NCBI GenBank assembly: GCA_030490835.1
Contig: CM059974.1
Location: forward strand, 2,425,501 to 2,489,500
Reading direction: 5' to 3'
DNA: 64,000 bases
DNA from: Annona cherimola
Taxonomy: Eukaryota > Streptophyta > Magnoliopsida > Magnoliales > Annonaceae
The notes below the pieces were generated by a model, which saw only the letters and a list, made by a program, of their open reading frames with translations, had not been told where the DNA came from and searched no databases. Positions 22,556 through 35,476 of the stretch are shown here, piece by piece. Position numbers and translations under genes: made by a program. Each line of letters begins with the position of its first letter. The first letter of the stretch is position 1.

Positions 22556-25500
22556 ATGGCGACGGTGAGCTTGAAGCGGAACTACCGCTGCGTGCCGTCG
22601 CTGCAGGAGTTCTACACGGGCGGCCCCTTCGCCATCTCCTCCGATGGCTCTTTCATGGCTTGCGCATGCGGCGACGCCATCAAGATCGTCGACTCCTCCA
22701 ACGCCTCTGTCACCTCGACCATCGAGGCCGACACTGAATCGATCACTGCCATCGCTCTCAGCCCGGACGACAAACTCCTCTTCTCATCTAGCCACAGCAG
22801 GCTTATTGGGGTTTGGGAGCTCTCCTCTCTCAAATGTCTGCGTTCTTGGAAGGTAATCCTGTAAGCAGAGCTTTATTATTGCCACCCTCCTCTCTCTAAG
22901 CTGGAATACAGAAACTGCCGAAATAAGAAACCTACTTGTCCCGTAGACCACCGGACAAGTTTTCTCGAGAACGGCCGTGTAAAAGGCTGCACGGTTTGTC
23001 TGCTTTGGCATGTAGAAAATTTCTTTGAATTGGACAATTGCAGCTAGTCACTTGCTGGCTTCTGGTCATGGGGTGTGAACTGTCAGTCCTGAAGGCAAAA
23101 TGTCATTTGCTGCTTGTGGGATCTCAATGCTCGAGGTTTGCATTGAGTATCTAGATTCAAGAAGCAAAGTTATTCCCCACAGGCTTATTGTGGCTTGCCT
23201 GCAGCACAGAAATTCTCTGATCAGCGAGTAGTGGACTCAGAGGTCATGGGCTCACGGGTCGATGCTTTTATTTTAATTTTCAGCTTTTCGGTTAACAAGG
23301 CCCTCATGCATAATTTATCCACTTTGTCTTTCATAGGTCTTCCATTGTGCAAAAATTGTTCCATTTGTTCAAATGATAGCCATACGGTTAATGTTTGCTG
23401 TCATTTTAAGGTCTGTTTGGTCATGGGGCTGAATGCTCTAGGAGTCCTTTTGTCTGAGAAAAGACCCACCCCCCCATCCCACCCAAAAAAAAAAAAAAAA
23501 ATCCACCATCAAAGAATTTTTGATGGTTGGATATAAGCTATAATTTGGTGCTTTTTTGCAATAGCTTCTGCTGTAGAAAAAGACACAAAACCCACCCCTC
23601 AAATCTTCTGTTCTCTTCATTTTTCTATGGCTTGCCATAGCACTCCCATTGTATGGTTGCCCTCTTGCAAAACCACTTCCAACCATCTTTTCTTCCACTC
23701 CATCTAATCTTCAATGTCCATAGCAGTCTCAGGGCCACCTATCATATTTATCAGAGACCACAGTTTGTATTTTGTTGAACATTACTCAATCTAGCCTTCA
23801 TCTTTCGTTGCAACCACAGAGCCACTCATCTTATTTATTCTAAATCATAGTTATATATATTTGATCAGATTTTGATATTCTGGAACTTGTGTCATTATCA
23901 TAATTTATACAGTCCAAAGCACTTTCATCAATTTGCATCCAAACATATAAATTACGCTGAAAGTATTTTATTTTGGGGTCAAACCGTAAGCATCACCCTA
24001 CAATACTTTCTATAAAAGCTAAATTGATAAAATGGTTTTCTCAATGGCTAAAATTTTGTAATTCTGCCAAACAGGTCAGTAAAAAAGTCCCGTAGAACAA
24101 ATGAAAAATGGGTAAAAAAGGCCTTTAGAAAATGAACTGATATGTTTTGGAAACTAATGGTGTTTTGGATAGGGGCATGAAGGTCCTGTGATGGCCATGG
24201 CATGTGATTCTTCTGGGGGCTTACTGGCGACTGCAGGAGCTGATAGGAAGGTTCTTGTTTGGGATGTTGATGGAGGTTTCTGTACACACTATTTTAAAGG
24301 TCACAAAGGAGTAGTAACAAGCATCATGTTTCATCCTGATCCGAATTGTCTATTTGTAAGTACAACTTGTTTATTTATTCCATTTCTGCTAATCCTGCTT
24401 TTTTTTGTATATTTGTTTTATTTATTTATATGGAAATGAGTACACACAAAAACAGCATTTAAATTTTCAAACACTGGCTTTCTCTTCTGTTGAAGATGTC
24501 ACAATGAGACAATTCAAATTCGTGGAGATGGTCAGTGCATTCAAACATATCATCCACACTGTTTTCAACTTCAGGCCTCACTGTGCATTGCCCACCAGTG
24601 GTGCATGCATAAGAATTCAATGAAGGTGGCAAGTGCATGAATGAGATGTTTATAGTGTAAACTCCCATCATTATAAAAACTCAATATGCACATGTAAATG
24701 TTGCACTGCTAGTAAAATAGTCACACAGATGTTGGCTGGGGAAGAATATCAAAAGGGTGGAAAGCTTCATTGCTTAATTAACATTTGGATACTTATTGGG
24801 TAACTTTAGGCATTGAAGTGAATCTAATCTAGTTCAGGACTGATTCTGTAAGAGTCAGGGACTTCAGAGAATTAACAAGATTGAGAACTATATTTCCCTT
24901 CATGTATGATTTTGGGTTTTATTATTGATGAATTTGATGGATCAAGCTTTTCCATGTTCAGTTGATGTATTTGGATGAATTAAACCAGAAAGCTTTATAA
25001 TTTTCCTTGCACGCTTGACAGGTTTATATTTATATTTAAGGGTATATGACATCATGTAATCAACCTGGTGGGATGGGGTATGACATAAATAGTCAGTTTG
25101 GTTGGAACGATGGTAAACTTTGGTTGGAATGATAGTAAACTTAGTGCAAATATGCGCATACATGCTTGAAAGCTATGGATGCAGTACAGTGACTTATCTT
25201 CCTTTGACATCTGTACATTTTAAGGAGCTTTCAAAAGGCTTTAGCATAGAGCCTCTTCCTTCTGCAGATAAAAATTTAGAACAATCTAAATATGTATTTG
25301 CAACTAAAGTTATATGTCTAATCTGTTTACAATTAACGAAATCAGGTTGAAATTCTGGGCGTGCTTCAAGAGACCTTGACCAAACCCAAACTTAGTTCAA
25401 AATGGGATTTGGCCTCACTTAGTAAATCCAACCCAACCTTGTTCCGAATAGTGTACGAGCTATCTTACATCTTATTTACCCAAATCTTGTAACAGATGTG

Positions 25501-28500
25501 CTGGGTTGGTTGGATCAACTATAGCATTCATTCGCTTTTTCTGGGCAGCTTATTGTTCAAACCTAAGTGAAATCTGGTACTTTGTGGTCTGAATGATAAT
25601 ATATATTTTTTGTTTTTTGTATTTTAAAAATTTATGCAACTTCTGCGTTCGATGTTGTGATGTTTGTTCCGCTTCTTGATTGAAAGTTTTTTGTGTTTCC
25701 AGCTGTTTTCTGGAAGTGATGATGCAACAGTGCGTGTGTGGGATCTGGCAAATAAAAAGTGTCGTGCTGTTATGGAAAAGCATTTCTCAGCAGTGACTTC
25801 TCTTGCACTATCAGAAGATGGTTGGACCTTGCTCAGTGCTGGTCGAGACAGGGCATGTTTTTAACCAGTTATTTTAACTATATGCATTTATCCACAGTCG
25901 CCTGCTTCTTGGTTTAGTGAATTCCTCTTTTATATCCTAAGTAGTACTGAGGTTTAGATTCTTAGCATTTTTTCCATTGATGTTTGCTTTTGCTCCCATT
26001 CATGGATGATTTCTGCAGTCCTAAAATTTCACTGTGCAATATTGCATGGTTGCAATCGAGAAGTGGTTTCTAGTTGTTAATGATAATGGACCTTACTGCT
26101 TCTGTTCTCAAAGAGTGAACGATCCCATTATTGAGTTTTCTTCAACGCTTGTAAACTATTCCTTTGGGAATTCTGTGATCAGAAAGTGGATCTTTTTCAC
26201 TCTGTGACCTATTGCAAACTTTATCATGTTCTAATTTTCAAGTAGATGTGAGGTCTAAAAATTGATATTTCGGTTCTTCTTCATGCGGTATGATGCCGAT
26301 TATAACATCATAAACCATAAAATTTTCCATAGTACTCTGAGTTCAAAGACGCTGTAGGTTGGAAAAATATTGAATCGACAGTTTCAAGTATGTGCTGCAG
26401 AAATGATGATACTAAAAGATGCAAGTATCAGGAAAGACAAAATTAGGGCGTGTTTGGGAAGTGATAAAATTTTTGGATGAAAAGTTTTTGATGTAGAAGT
26501 TTTTGAAATGGAAGAAATTAATGTGATATAGTAGGCGTAATGATGAGGAGTAAAGAGAATAAAGATAAAATGGATAAGTTAGTTTTACGAGTAGTTGTGT
26601 AGAAATGATTGAAAAGTGGGGTAGTTGTATAGGAATATGTGAAAAAATAATTAAAAAATAGGATAGTTGTAGAGAGTGAAAAATTTTAATTGAGGGTGCG
26701 TTTGGCAAGGTTTAAAAAAATGTCAAACTTTTCAATTATTTTTACACAACTACCCATACAATTAACCTATCTATTTTAACTGTACCATCTTTACTCCTCA
26801 TCATTACCCCTATCATATTATATCATTTTACAACTTTTACTCTCCCAAACTTTTTATTAAAAGTTTTATTCATTCCCAAACACATATTGAAAAGTTTTTT
26901 GGGTTGCCAAACATGCCCTTAGTAACAAAAGCATTAGGAAATTTAGGAGGAGCACCAGTAGGTTATAACACCATGGTAAATGGATTCATGTGGTCTAGCT
27001 CTGTGTAATGCATCAATTCAGTTTGGTATCAGTTGATTTTGTCAGGTTTTTATGCTTATAGTTGGTTGGTTCTGAGGCATAAAGTTGGAGAAGCTTGCAT
27101 TCTGGACAACCATAACACAATTATTTTCAAGTTGATGGGGGAGAAAAGATCTCCATTCCTCTACGTATGTAAAAAATAAAAATAAAAATAAAAATTGATG
27201 ATTGCTATAATTTACTCAGGTTGTAAATCTATGGGACCTTCACGGCTATAGTTGCATGATGACCATACCAACATATGAAGTGGTTGAAGCTGTTTGTGTT
27301 ATAAAAGATCAAAGTAGCTTTGCCTTTTGTCTTAGCAAGCTTGGTGGGAAGGAAAAGAAAAGTGGTTCATCAACCGTGTACTTTTTGACCGCGGGCGAGC
27401 GTGGTGTTGTACGAATTTGGAATTCTGAAAGGTAAGTTATTAGATCTCTTAAGCATATTGACTTTGACAGTTGCTCTCCGTGTCAATTTAGAAGTGGAGA
27501 ACACAGGGGACAACCATTGTGTTTTTTCCTTTAATCTTCATTACTACATAAGATCATACTGATGAATATTTTCTGAAAATTTTTTCATGTGATTTTCTCG
27601 AAAATATTCACATTTATGATTTTTACAATTTTATATAGAATTTTTTCTGAAAATAATGTATAAAAATTTTTGTTCTTGGTTAACAAGTAACTTGTTATAT
27701 TAAATATTGTCTCTTCAATATCAGAAAATTTACTCTAACAAATACAAGAAATTTAAGCGAGGAAGCATTTGGAAAGATTGCATTATTTTCAAGCATTACC
27801 CATGGGGAAATGCTCTGGAAAAATATCTGCGTGGTGCTTGTGATTATAATATCGGTGTGTTTGGTAAAAGGGAAAAAAAGAAGTGGTGGAAAAAGAAAGT
27901 AGGGAAAAATTTGAAAAAAGGGTGATGTGATGGGATGGGGACAATGATTGGGAGCAAAGTAAATCAGGATGAAATAGATAGGGTTGGAAAAATGAGAAAA
28001 AATGATTGAAAATCTAGGTAATAATAGAAAAAGAAGGGTAGTTAGGTAGTGAAGATGTCGAAGCATTCCCAGAATACCAAATGGACCCCAACTGATGGCG
28101 GGCCTTGTTGCAATGATAAGAATTGCTCGGGTTTTGAGTTATGGAAACTGCCTCTTTTGAATAAAAGCAAGTGTAAGACTACATACATGGATGGCCCCCC
28201 TGGAACCCATGTGGGGGAGCTGTATGCACGAGGTTGGCCCTGAAAGTTATTAAGCACTGCAAGGAATTTGACTCGGAGAGATCTTCGAAGCCAGGACCTA
28301 AAAGTAATAGTTTTATTTTTATTAATCTGAAATTATACTCATGCTGGAGCATATTATTTCTTGTTTGCATTTTAAACAGTGCTGTGTGCATATACGAGCA
28401 ACAATCTTCGGATGCCACTGTCAGTTCAGATGAAGATGATGTCAGACGGGGCTTCACATCAGCTGTTATGCTACCTTTGGATCAAGGATTGCTCTGTGTC

Positions 28501-31500
28501 ACTGCTGATCAGCAGTTTTTGTTCTATTCTTCTACAGAGTCTGTTGAAAGATCTTTTCAATTAAGTTTAACTAAACGGCTCATTGGCCACAATGAGGAGA
28601 TTGTGGATCTCAAATTTTTGGGTGAAGAGGAACAATTTCTTGCTGTAGCTACAAATCTGGAGCAGGTTCTTCTCTCCAATCTGTGTTGTTTTCTCCCAAT
28701 CTGTTCATCGATTAATGCTATTGGCTAGCTTTATTGGAGGTTTTCATTAGTTCAATTCTTTTGGCCATTATTTCTATATATTTGCTTCCTAAAGTGTAAT
28801 GGGGTGTTTTGTCATTTCTATATACTGGAGCACTTACTGAATGTATTTTCATATCCTTTACTTGTATGAGAACTCTGAGATGGTGCATGCAACAATAAAC
28901 TAGGAATGCTGATTTTGGTGATCAATTAGACTTCGGCGGGGTGTTGGAATCATCTGCTTATGCTGAAGTTCCTTTCTGATTTGAATATTAGTTTTAAAAC
29001 TGTGCAGGTGCGAGTATATGACCTTGCCTCCATGTCTTGTTCCTATGTATTGGCAGGGCATACAGACATTGTTCTATGCCTTGACACATGTATCTCAACA
29101 TCTGGGAATGTCCTTGTAGTAACTGGAAGCAAAGATAATACCGTGAGTCCCATTCTTTTAACTCTTAATGCAGTTTTGCGTCTATTTCTGTAGATCCTAG
29201 CCTCTTTTATTATTGTTATTGTTATTAATATTTGTTTTTCTGTTGAAATTAGAAATTAGAAGGCTTACTTGGATTTTGTTATGTAATATGGAAAGATCAT
29301 CAGAATTTAAGACCAAGACCTTTGTCCCAATAATGTTTTAAATAAAAAAATCAGTACTAAGAAGAGAAAAATTGAGGTCCTTGGCCCAAGCAGAAGCTGA
29401 AAACAATGTTGAATTTTCTCTCCAGTAAAGGAAAGCGCATAAGGGAAAACTTCCCATGCTTCCTAGCCTCTGCCTGGTGCTGAACATGTGCAAATGAAGG
29501 ATCAATCAATTGCTCTGAATTTGTGGAGCTTCTATTATTTCAACCCAAATGTGAAATTGATTACAAGTATGTATTAGCTGCATCCTATGGATGTATAAAT
29601 GATGCTTCTTTACACTTTGAGTTTTCCCCTCATAGTTTCAAGGGTGAAATTCTTAATTCATACTCACAGCTTCACCAGATGTTCTTCTTGCCATCCAATA
29701 TTTCTTACATTTCATAATAGCACCACTACATCTCCTGTCATCTTGGTGAATTATGTTGTTCTTATTTATTTATTTTTGATTTTAATATTAGTGTATATTT
29801 CAGTTCAATTTAAAGTTTTTTAATTCAAAATTGTGTGTTATATTTTTTGTAGGTTAGAGTTTGGGAGCATAAAAGACGATGCTCTCTAGGTGTTGGGACA
29901 GGCCATATGGGTGCTGTTGGAGCTGTAGCTTTCTCAAAAAAACAGAGAAATTTCTTTGTTAGTGGCAGCAGGTGAGACTCCATAGACTATGATTTTCTCT
30001 TTTATTATTTGTTAGTTGCTTCTGCTTTATGATTGATCTTATGCAAGATAACATGCATTATCAGCCTTTCGTTATTTGCTTGCTGGAAGAAACATTTCGG
30101 CTTTGTGATAGAAAAATATGTCCAAATTCCTGTTCTCGGAGTCGTCAGATATTTTCCTCAGAAATCCACCTCTTGAGTTTGCATGAATGCTTTTATGCAT
30201 CATTCTGGATGTGCTATGCATCCCTCCCTCTTTGGGGACTATTTCCAATCTCAAATACTGACTTATTCTGCATTTTGGGAGATAATACAATTCAATACAA
30301 TTCAGCCCTGAGCAACTTGTTATTGAGAACTTTTCTATGCAGACCATTCAATTCAGCCTGGTCAACATGCCCAAAATTTGGCGTTGTCCTCTCATATTGA
30401 GTCTATTATGTTTCTTATTTGATCCAAGCCATTCATTACATCTGGAACTGTTTCTTTAGTCAAGAAACACAAATCATTGCAATTGGCAATTCATAGGGAG
30501 CTCACCATTGGAACGAATATTTCAATAATTCAACTTTTCCTTTATAAGCTTGTAAGCCATCTGAAATTTAATTTATTGAATTTTCTGTGTCAGAGCAATG
30601 GTTCAATGTAATAGATATCTTTCGGCTGATGAATTGGAAAATTAATTAGAAAAATGTTAATGGATTCATATATCTATCTTAAGAGTTTCTACTGTTTTAG
30701 CTCATTTAAGTTTAGTGTCAAGAAAACTTTTGTTATCATAGATGAATATAGAGATAAATGTGATAGTTAACATAGATTTTATTAAATCTTCATAGTTAGC
30801 TCAAAAAAGGCAGCGCAGAGATTACATTGCAGTCTTAAATCATTTTACCTTTCTTAAGATCATGCAATTAGGGGACGGAATCTTGGAAACACTCAAAATC
30901 ATTCTGGGCCAGGATCTAAGAATCCAATTCTTTAGAGGCCAAACTAAAGTGTTTTTTGACCTAGGTTATTGTACTCTAATAGAATACTTGCTACTGATTC
31001 TCAAATCTCAGTACCTCACTTCAGCCTTTCATGGATCATGTTTGTTTTTTTAGATGTTGCCTTCTGTTGTTTCTGCTTTGTATCTCCTATATGCCTATAT
31101 GCCTATATTAATTCCTTCAAGTATATTTTTCTTTTTCACCGTAAAATTTCCCTGTTCTATATGTCTCATTTCCTTAATTAATCATATTGTGGACACTGAA
31201 ATATGTATTTATGTCATTTTTGTTACATAACCACAAAACCTTTTCACACTGTAATAGATTTGTTTTGGAGATTGAAGCATAATTCTTAGGTACAGGTGTA
31301 TTCTGTAGTTTTGTCTTTTACTAAATGTTTCTATAAGTTATTTAACGTAACCTACACCAATGTTTGAATCCTGTTCTGCATTCCTTTGTAGTGATCGCAC
31401 TCTTAAGGTTTGGAGTTTAGATGGTCTTTCAGCGAATGATAACGAGGTTATTAATCTGAAAGCCAAAGCAGTTGTTGCAGCCCACGATAAAGATATAAAT

Positions 31501-34500
31501 TCAGTTGCTGTTGCACCAAATGATAGTTTTATCTGTAGTGGTTCTGAGGTTAGAAAAATCAGCGTTAATTATTAATATTATTAAGATCTTTAAATAGAAA
31601 CATTTGATGTTCTTATTCTGTTTTTTCTCCCTTTCTGGAACTCATCTAGGATCGCACTGCTTGTGTATGGAGACTTCCTGATCTAGTATCAGTGGTGGTG
31701 CTTAGAGGACACAAAAGAGGGATTTGGTCTGTAGAGTTCTCACCTGTGGACCAATGTGTGATAACCTCATCAGGTGATAAAACAATAAAAATATGGGCCA
31801 TTTCTGATGGTTCATGCCTAAAAACATTTGAAGGTCACACATCAAGTGTATTGCGAGCCTTGTTTGTCACTCGCGGCACCCAATTTGTTTCTTGTGGTAT
31901 GCGAACTGCCTTTGCTGTGGATATGCCTTATCCAATCTTTTTCTGGAATTATTTATAGGAAATATCTCTTTTCCAGGTGCCGATGGCTTGGTCAAGCTAT
32001 GGACTGTTAAAACAAATGAATGCACTGCTACTTATGATCAGCATGATGCCAAGGTTTTGGTCTTATCACTTGTGCTATTTGATAACCTTGGAATGATTTT
32101 TTCACCCCTATTCTTATATAGTACAGGTGACTTGTGTATGTGTAACACAGTTTTGGAGGGCCAAATATTGAGGTGGTCTCACTTATCTAGATAAACATAG
32201 AGTAGATTTCTTTTCTGCTTCGATGGTCCAGTCTGCCAAACATGGCCTCTGACACATACGCTGTTTGGTTGAATTTTCTTATCAAAGAATCGTGGTCTGT
32301 ATTGCTGTCACATTTCGTGACAGAGACATCAAACCAGGTTAATTCATTCCCATGTTAACATACATGTTTGAGGACGGGCCGTTTGCTTTCTGGTGTGACT
32401 TTCATAACTTGATGCCCAACATTATACATTCTATATCCAAAATTCCGAAAGAACCAACCCAAAAATCAGTAAACCCTAGTTTAAGCACTGCCTCTATCCA
32501 AAAATCTCAAAAAAAAAAAAAAAAAAACAAAAACAAAAACAAAACTAAAAATTGGCTAACCTTAATTTAAGCATTGCCTTTTCACACTCCACACCAATTG
32601 ACTTTCTCTCTCTCTCTCTCTCTCTAAGTTTCTTTATTTTTCAATTTTGATTTCTTTTGTTGCTTTTCAACTCAAAATTTACATCTACAGATTTGGGCAC
32701 TGGCTGTTGGGGAAAAAACAGAAATGCTTGCAACTGGTGGTGGTGATGCTGTTGTCAATTTATGGTATGACTGCAGTGCTGCAGATAAGGAAGAAGCTTT
32801 CCGTAAAGAGGTAAGTTGGCGTACTTGTTGTCTGCTGAGTCCATGGAATTCGGGATTATTTTTGTGTTGAGAAGAGAAGGCTTCTTCTACAGGTCCAATT
32901 GATGGGGGTGCATGTAATATGAGATGGTCCTGATTGAATGCCATTAATATCTGAATAAAACAAGCGATGAATTTCTCGAACTAGTTTTCTTTCTTTAGGT
33001 GGGTCTCTCCTAATTGGAGAATCAGTCCCCAACAAATGCTGGAAAAACATGCTGCAGCGTTCCACTAGATGAGCTACACATGCAATCAACATACCTTATG
33101 GAAAGAAAATTTCCTTGAAGGTCTCCAAAACTGACTAACATGTATTTGTAGTTTCAACTTTCTGATCATAAATCCTGAATCCTGTTTTCTTGTTGCTCGC
33201 TTCTTGACTTTTTGTTGATGGGCTCTCAGTGAAGATCGCCTTCCAGGATTCCATCAGTCCTAGCCCTTGTTTTTAGTTCTGGTTGGTTCTGATCCCTATA
33301 TTTGGTGCAAATTATGGGTGTGTTTGGTAATGTATAAAACTTTTGATGAAAACTTTTGGAGAGTAAAAGTTGTCAAATGATGTGATATGATAGGGGTAAT
33401 GATGAGTAATAAAGAGGATAAAGTTAAAATAGATAGGTTAGTTGTGTGGATAGTTGTGTAGAAATGATTGAAAAGTAGGGTAGTTGTACAGGAAAATGTG
33501 AAAAAATGATTAAAAAATATGATAGTTGTGAAGAATGAAAAGTTTTAGATTGAAAAGTTTTAACTTGACATTTTTTATTAATTGCCAAACACACCCTATG
33601 TTATATGCATTTTGTTGGTTGAGAGCATTGATGAAAAGGAGCGGCTGAATATGGAGGGCATGATTGGTTTTGACTTGAATATTTTTTGTGGCAAAGGATC
33701 CATGAATGGATAATGGTTATATTCACAGGTAGCTGGAAATCACAAATTACATGAACATCGATAACTTAAATTAGGATACTTTTTTCTATCAAAAAAAAAA
33801 AAAAATTAGGATACTTTTTGAATCTTTTAAATGGTGCAGGAAATCTTGAATAACATTATAAACTGTTGAAAGATTAGCATATGATTTAGATAGTAGTCTT
33901 GTCTATAATATCATAACCAACATATGAACTCATCCCAAAAGCTATTTTGCGCTCGACGTAGTCCAGTCCTCAGGTGAGCCTAGACACTTCCATGTTTAAA
34001 GTGAAAGGGTTGAAGTGTAAATTCCAACTACGACCACATCATTTGTCATCATCAGTTAAATAAACAATCATAATCATGTTTCTTTTCTTTTTCTTGTTTT
34101 TTTTCTTTTTTTTTTTAAATATCAATGCTGTAATATGTAGTCTTTAATGCTTTAAATACAGGAGGAAGGGATTTTGAAAGGTCAGGAGTTGGAAAATTCT
34201 GTAGTGGATGCTGATTATGCCAGAGCAATTCAACTTGCCTTTGAACTCCGCAGACCCCACAAACTCTTTGATTTGTTTGCAGAGCTATGCAGGTTAGGAA
34301 TGGTCCCTTTTAACATTTTCCCATTGTTATCCATCTTCCTATTTTAATCAGAAGAGTGATGGTGCAGGAAGAGACAAATTGATCAAATAAAGGAAGTTCT
34401 TCTTGTCCTTGGAAAAGAAGAGACCCGTCTTCTCTTGGAATATGTTCGAGAATGGAATACGAAACCGAAGCTTGCTCATGTTGCCCAATTTGTGCTTTTT

Positions 34501-35476
34501 CAGGTTTTCAACATTCTCCAACCTACTGAGATAATTGAGGTAATGACTTTTACCGGCCCATCATTGGTCATCACAGAGGCATTGTTTATTAGTTGTTTAC
34601 ACCATTTTCATTCTTTCATTAGACTGCTGAGGTTGTCACATCCTCATTAGCTATTTTATGTTATTGCTTTTGCTGCATATGTGGCAGCAGCTCCTCAGGA
34701 AAAATGAATACAGAAATAAGCATTTTATCATTTCATTTTTTCCCCCTCTAGTTAAGGAAGAGAACTACCTATATAACATGATTCACATCCAACAGTTGCA
34801 CGTGTGTACATTTGACTAGTGCCAGCAGCAGCCCTATTTCTTCAGACCACTACATTTTCTAGTTGAAGTTTATGCCAACTGACTTGATCCAGGCCTATTA
34901 TCCCTTTCAAGGGTGATTCCAAATCCTTCGGTTTCCACATAAACTGCCTCATTCAGTAGATGGATGTCATCATTTGTTGGTGCTGTGGTTATTCATTGCT
35001 TATTGCAACATTTTAGACGCAATTTTTTTTAATCTGCAAATCAATTAGCTAGAAATCATTCATTTGCTTCTGTAAAGAGATATGGTATGTTTGTGAGGCT
35101 GATAATTTGTTTTCTACAGATAAAAGGAATAAGCGAGCTCCTTGAAGGCCTAATACCGTATTCGCAGAGGCATTTCAGCAGGATAGACAGGCTTCTAAGG
35201 AGCACCTTCCTCTTGGACTACACCCTAACAAGCATGTCCGTTATGGATCCTGAAGCTGACATGATTGCACCTCAAAATGAAAAGATGGTGTGCACAGTTG
35301 AAAAGCAAGCAAAGAAAATGCCAACTTCAGCAGAAATTGATGGCAAGAAACAAAATCAGGGTTCAGCGGATGGAGTGGAAGAAATGGTGGTGGCATCAAA
35401 GAAACGGAAGTCAAGCAAATCAAGAAGTGGGGCGAAGAAATACAAAAGCGGTGATTCTTCAGCTGTTGAATTATAA
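22556..35476 (+). CDS. TOZ: TORMOZ / UTP13 (TBL3) WD40 protein of the SSU processome
   Basis: Fourteen exons reconstruct an 880-aa protein with every junction in phase: 22556-22852, 24173-24355, 25703-25852, 27220-27431, 28380-28665, 29008-29142, 29853-29971, 31392-31548, 31650-31896, 31977-32053, 32691-32810, 34162-34292, 34368-34539, 35120-35476. UTP13 is part of the UtpB/PWP2 subcomplex bound to U3 snoRNA in the nucleolus, where it acts in 18S rRNA processing. The Arabidopsis homologue TORMOZ (about 876 aa) is needed for oriented embryo divisions. WD repeats fill residues 1-660, with strong units such as LFSGSDDATVRVWDL, VTGSKDNTVRVWEH and SSGDKTIKIW. The UTP13 C-terminal helical domain follows (RAIQLAFELRRPHKLFDLF, then FLLDYTLTSM). 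A basic tail, KKRKSSKSRSGAKKYK at 855-870, looks like a nuclear localisation signal. All introns are GT-AG except the third, which is GC-AG. Several introns hold MITEs or a SINE. Confidence 0.95.
25850..25858 (+). other. GC-type splice donor of TORMOZ intron 3
   Basis: The exon ends in the codon AGG of SAGRDR, followed by GCATGT. Phase-0 joining to the acceptor at 27219/27220 gives SAGRDR-VVNLWDL, as expected for the family. Using the next GT (25857) leaves the wrong phase. This is therefore a GC-AG intron unless the base is a sequence error. Confidence 0.75.
26446..26918. mobile_element. Nested pair of Tourist-like MITEs in TORMOZ intron 3
   Basis: The outer copy starts GGGCGTGTTTGGGAAG at 26446 and ends TTGCCAAACATGCCC at 26918. 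It is flanked by TTA at 26443-26445 and 26919-26921. An inner copy in reverse orientation (GGGTGCGTTTGGCAAGG to CCCAAACACAT, about 26694-26885) splits it. ATTGA is repeated on both sides of the inner copy, and removing it restores the family motif ATTGAAAAGTTTT. Confidence 0.8.
27852..28089. mobile_element. Divergent MITE in TORMOZ intron 4
   Basis: The left end CGGTGTGTTTGGTAAAAG faces ATACCAAATGGACCCC at the right, an imperfect inverted repeat. The interior (GTGATGTGATGGGATGGGG, GATGAAATAGATAGGGTT, AAAATGATTGAAAATCTAGG) is related to but clearly distinct from the common family. Confidence 0.6.
28090..28245 (+). mobile_element. Au-like SINE in TORMOZ intron 4
   Basis: Several motifs in order resemble the angiosperm Au SINE: GTTATGGAAACTGCCTCTTT, AAGCAAGTGTAAGACTACAT, GGCCCCCCTGGAACCCATG, TGGGGGAGCTGTATGCACGA and GGTTGGCCCT at the end. 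Au elements are tRNA-derived and lack a poly-A tail, as here. It is inserted directly next to the preceding MITE. The name rests on recalled consensus. Confidence 0.65.
33316..33596. mobile_element. Tourist-like MITE in TORMOZ intron 11, near-intact
   Basis: GGGTGTGTTTGGTAATG at the left and TTGCCAAACACACCC at the right are flanked by TAT at 33313-33315 and 33597-33599. The interior is close to the apparent consensus, making this one of the younger copies. Confidence 0.88.
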
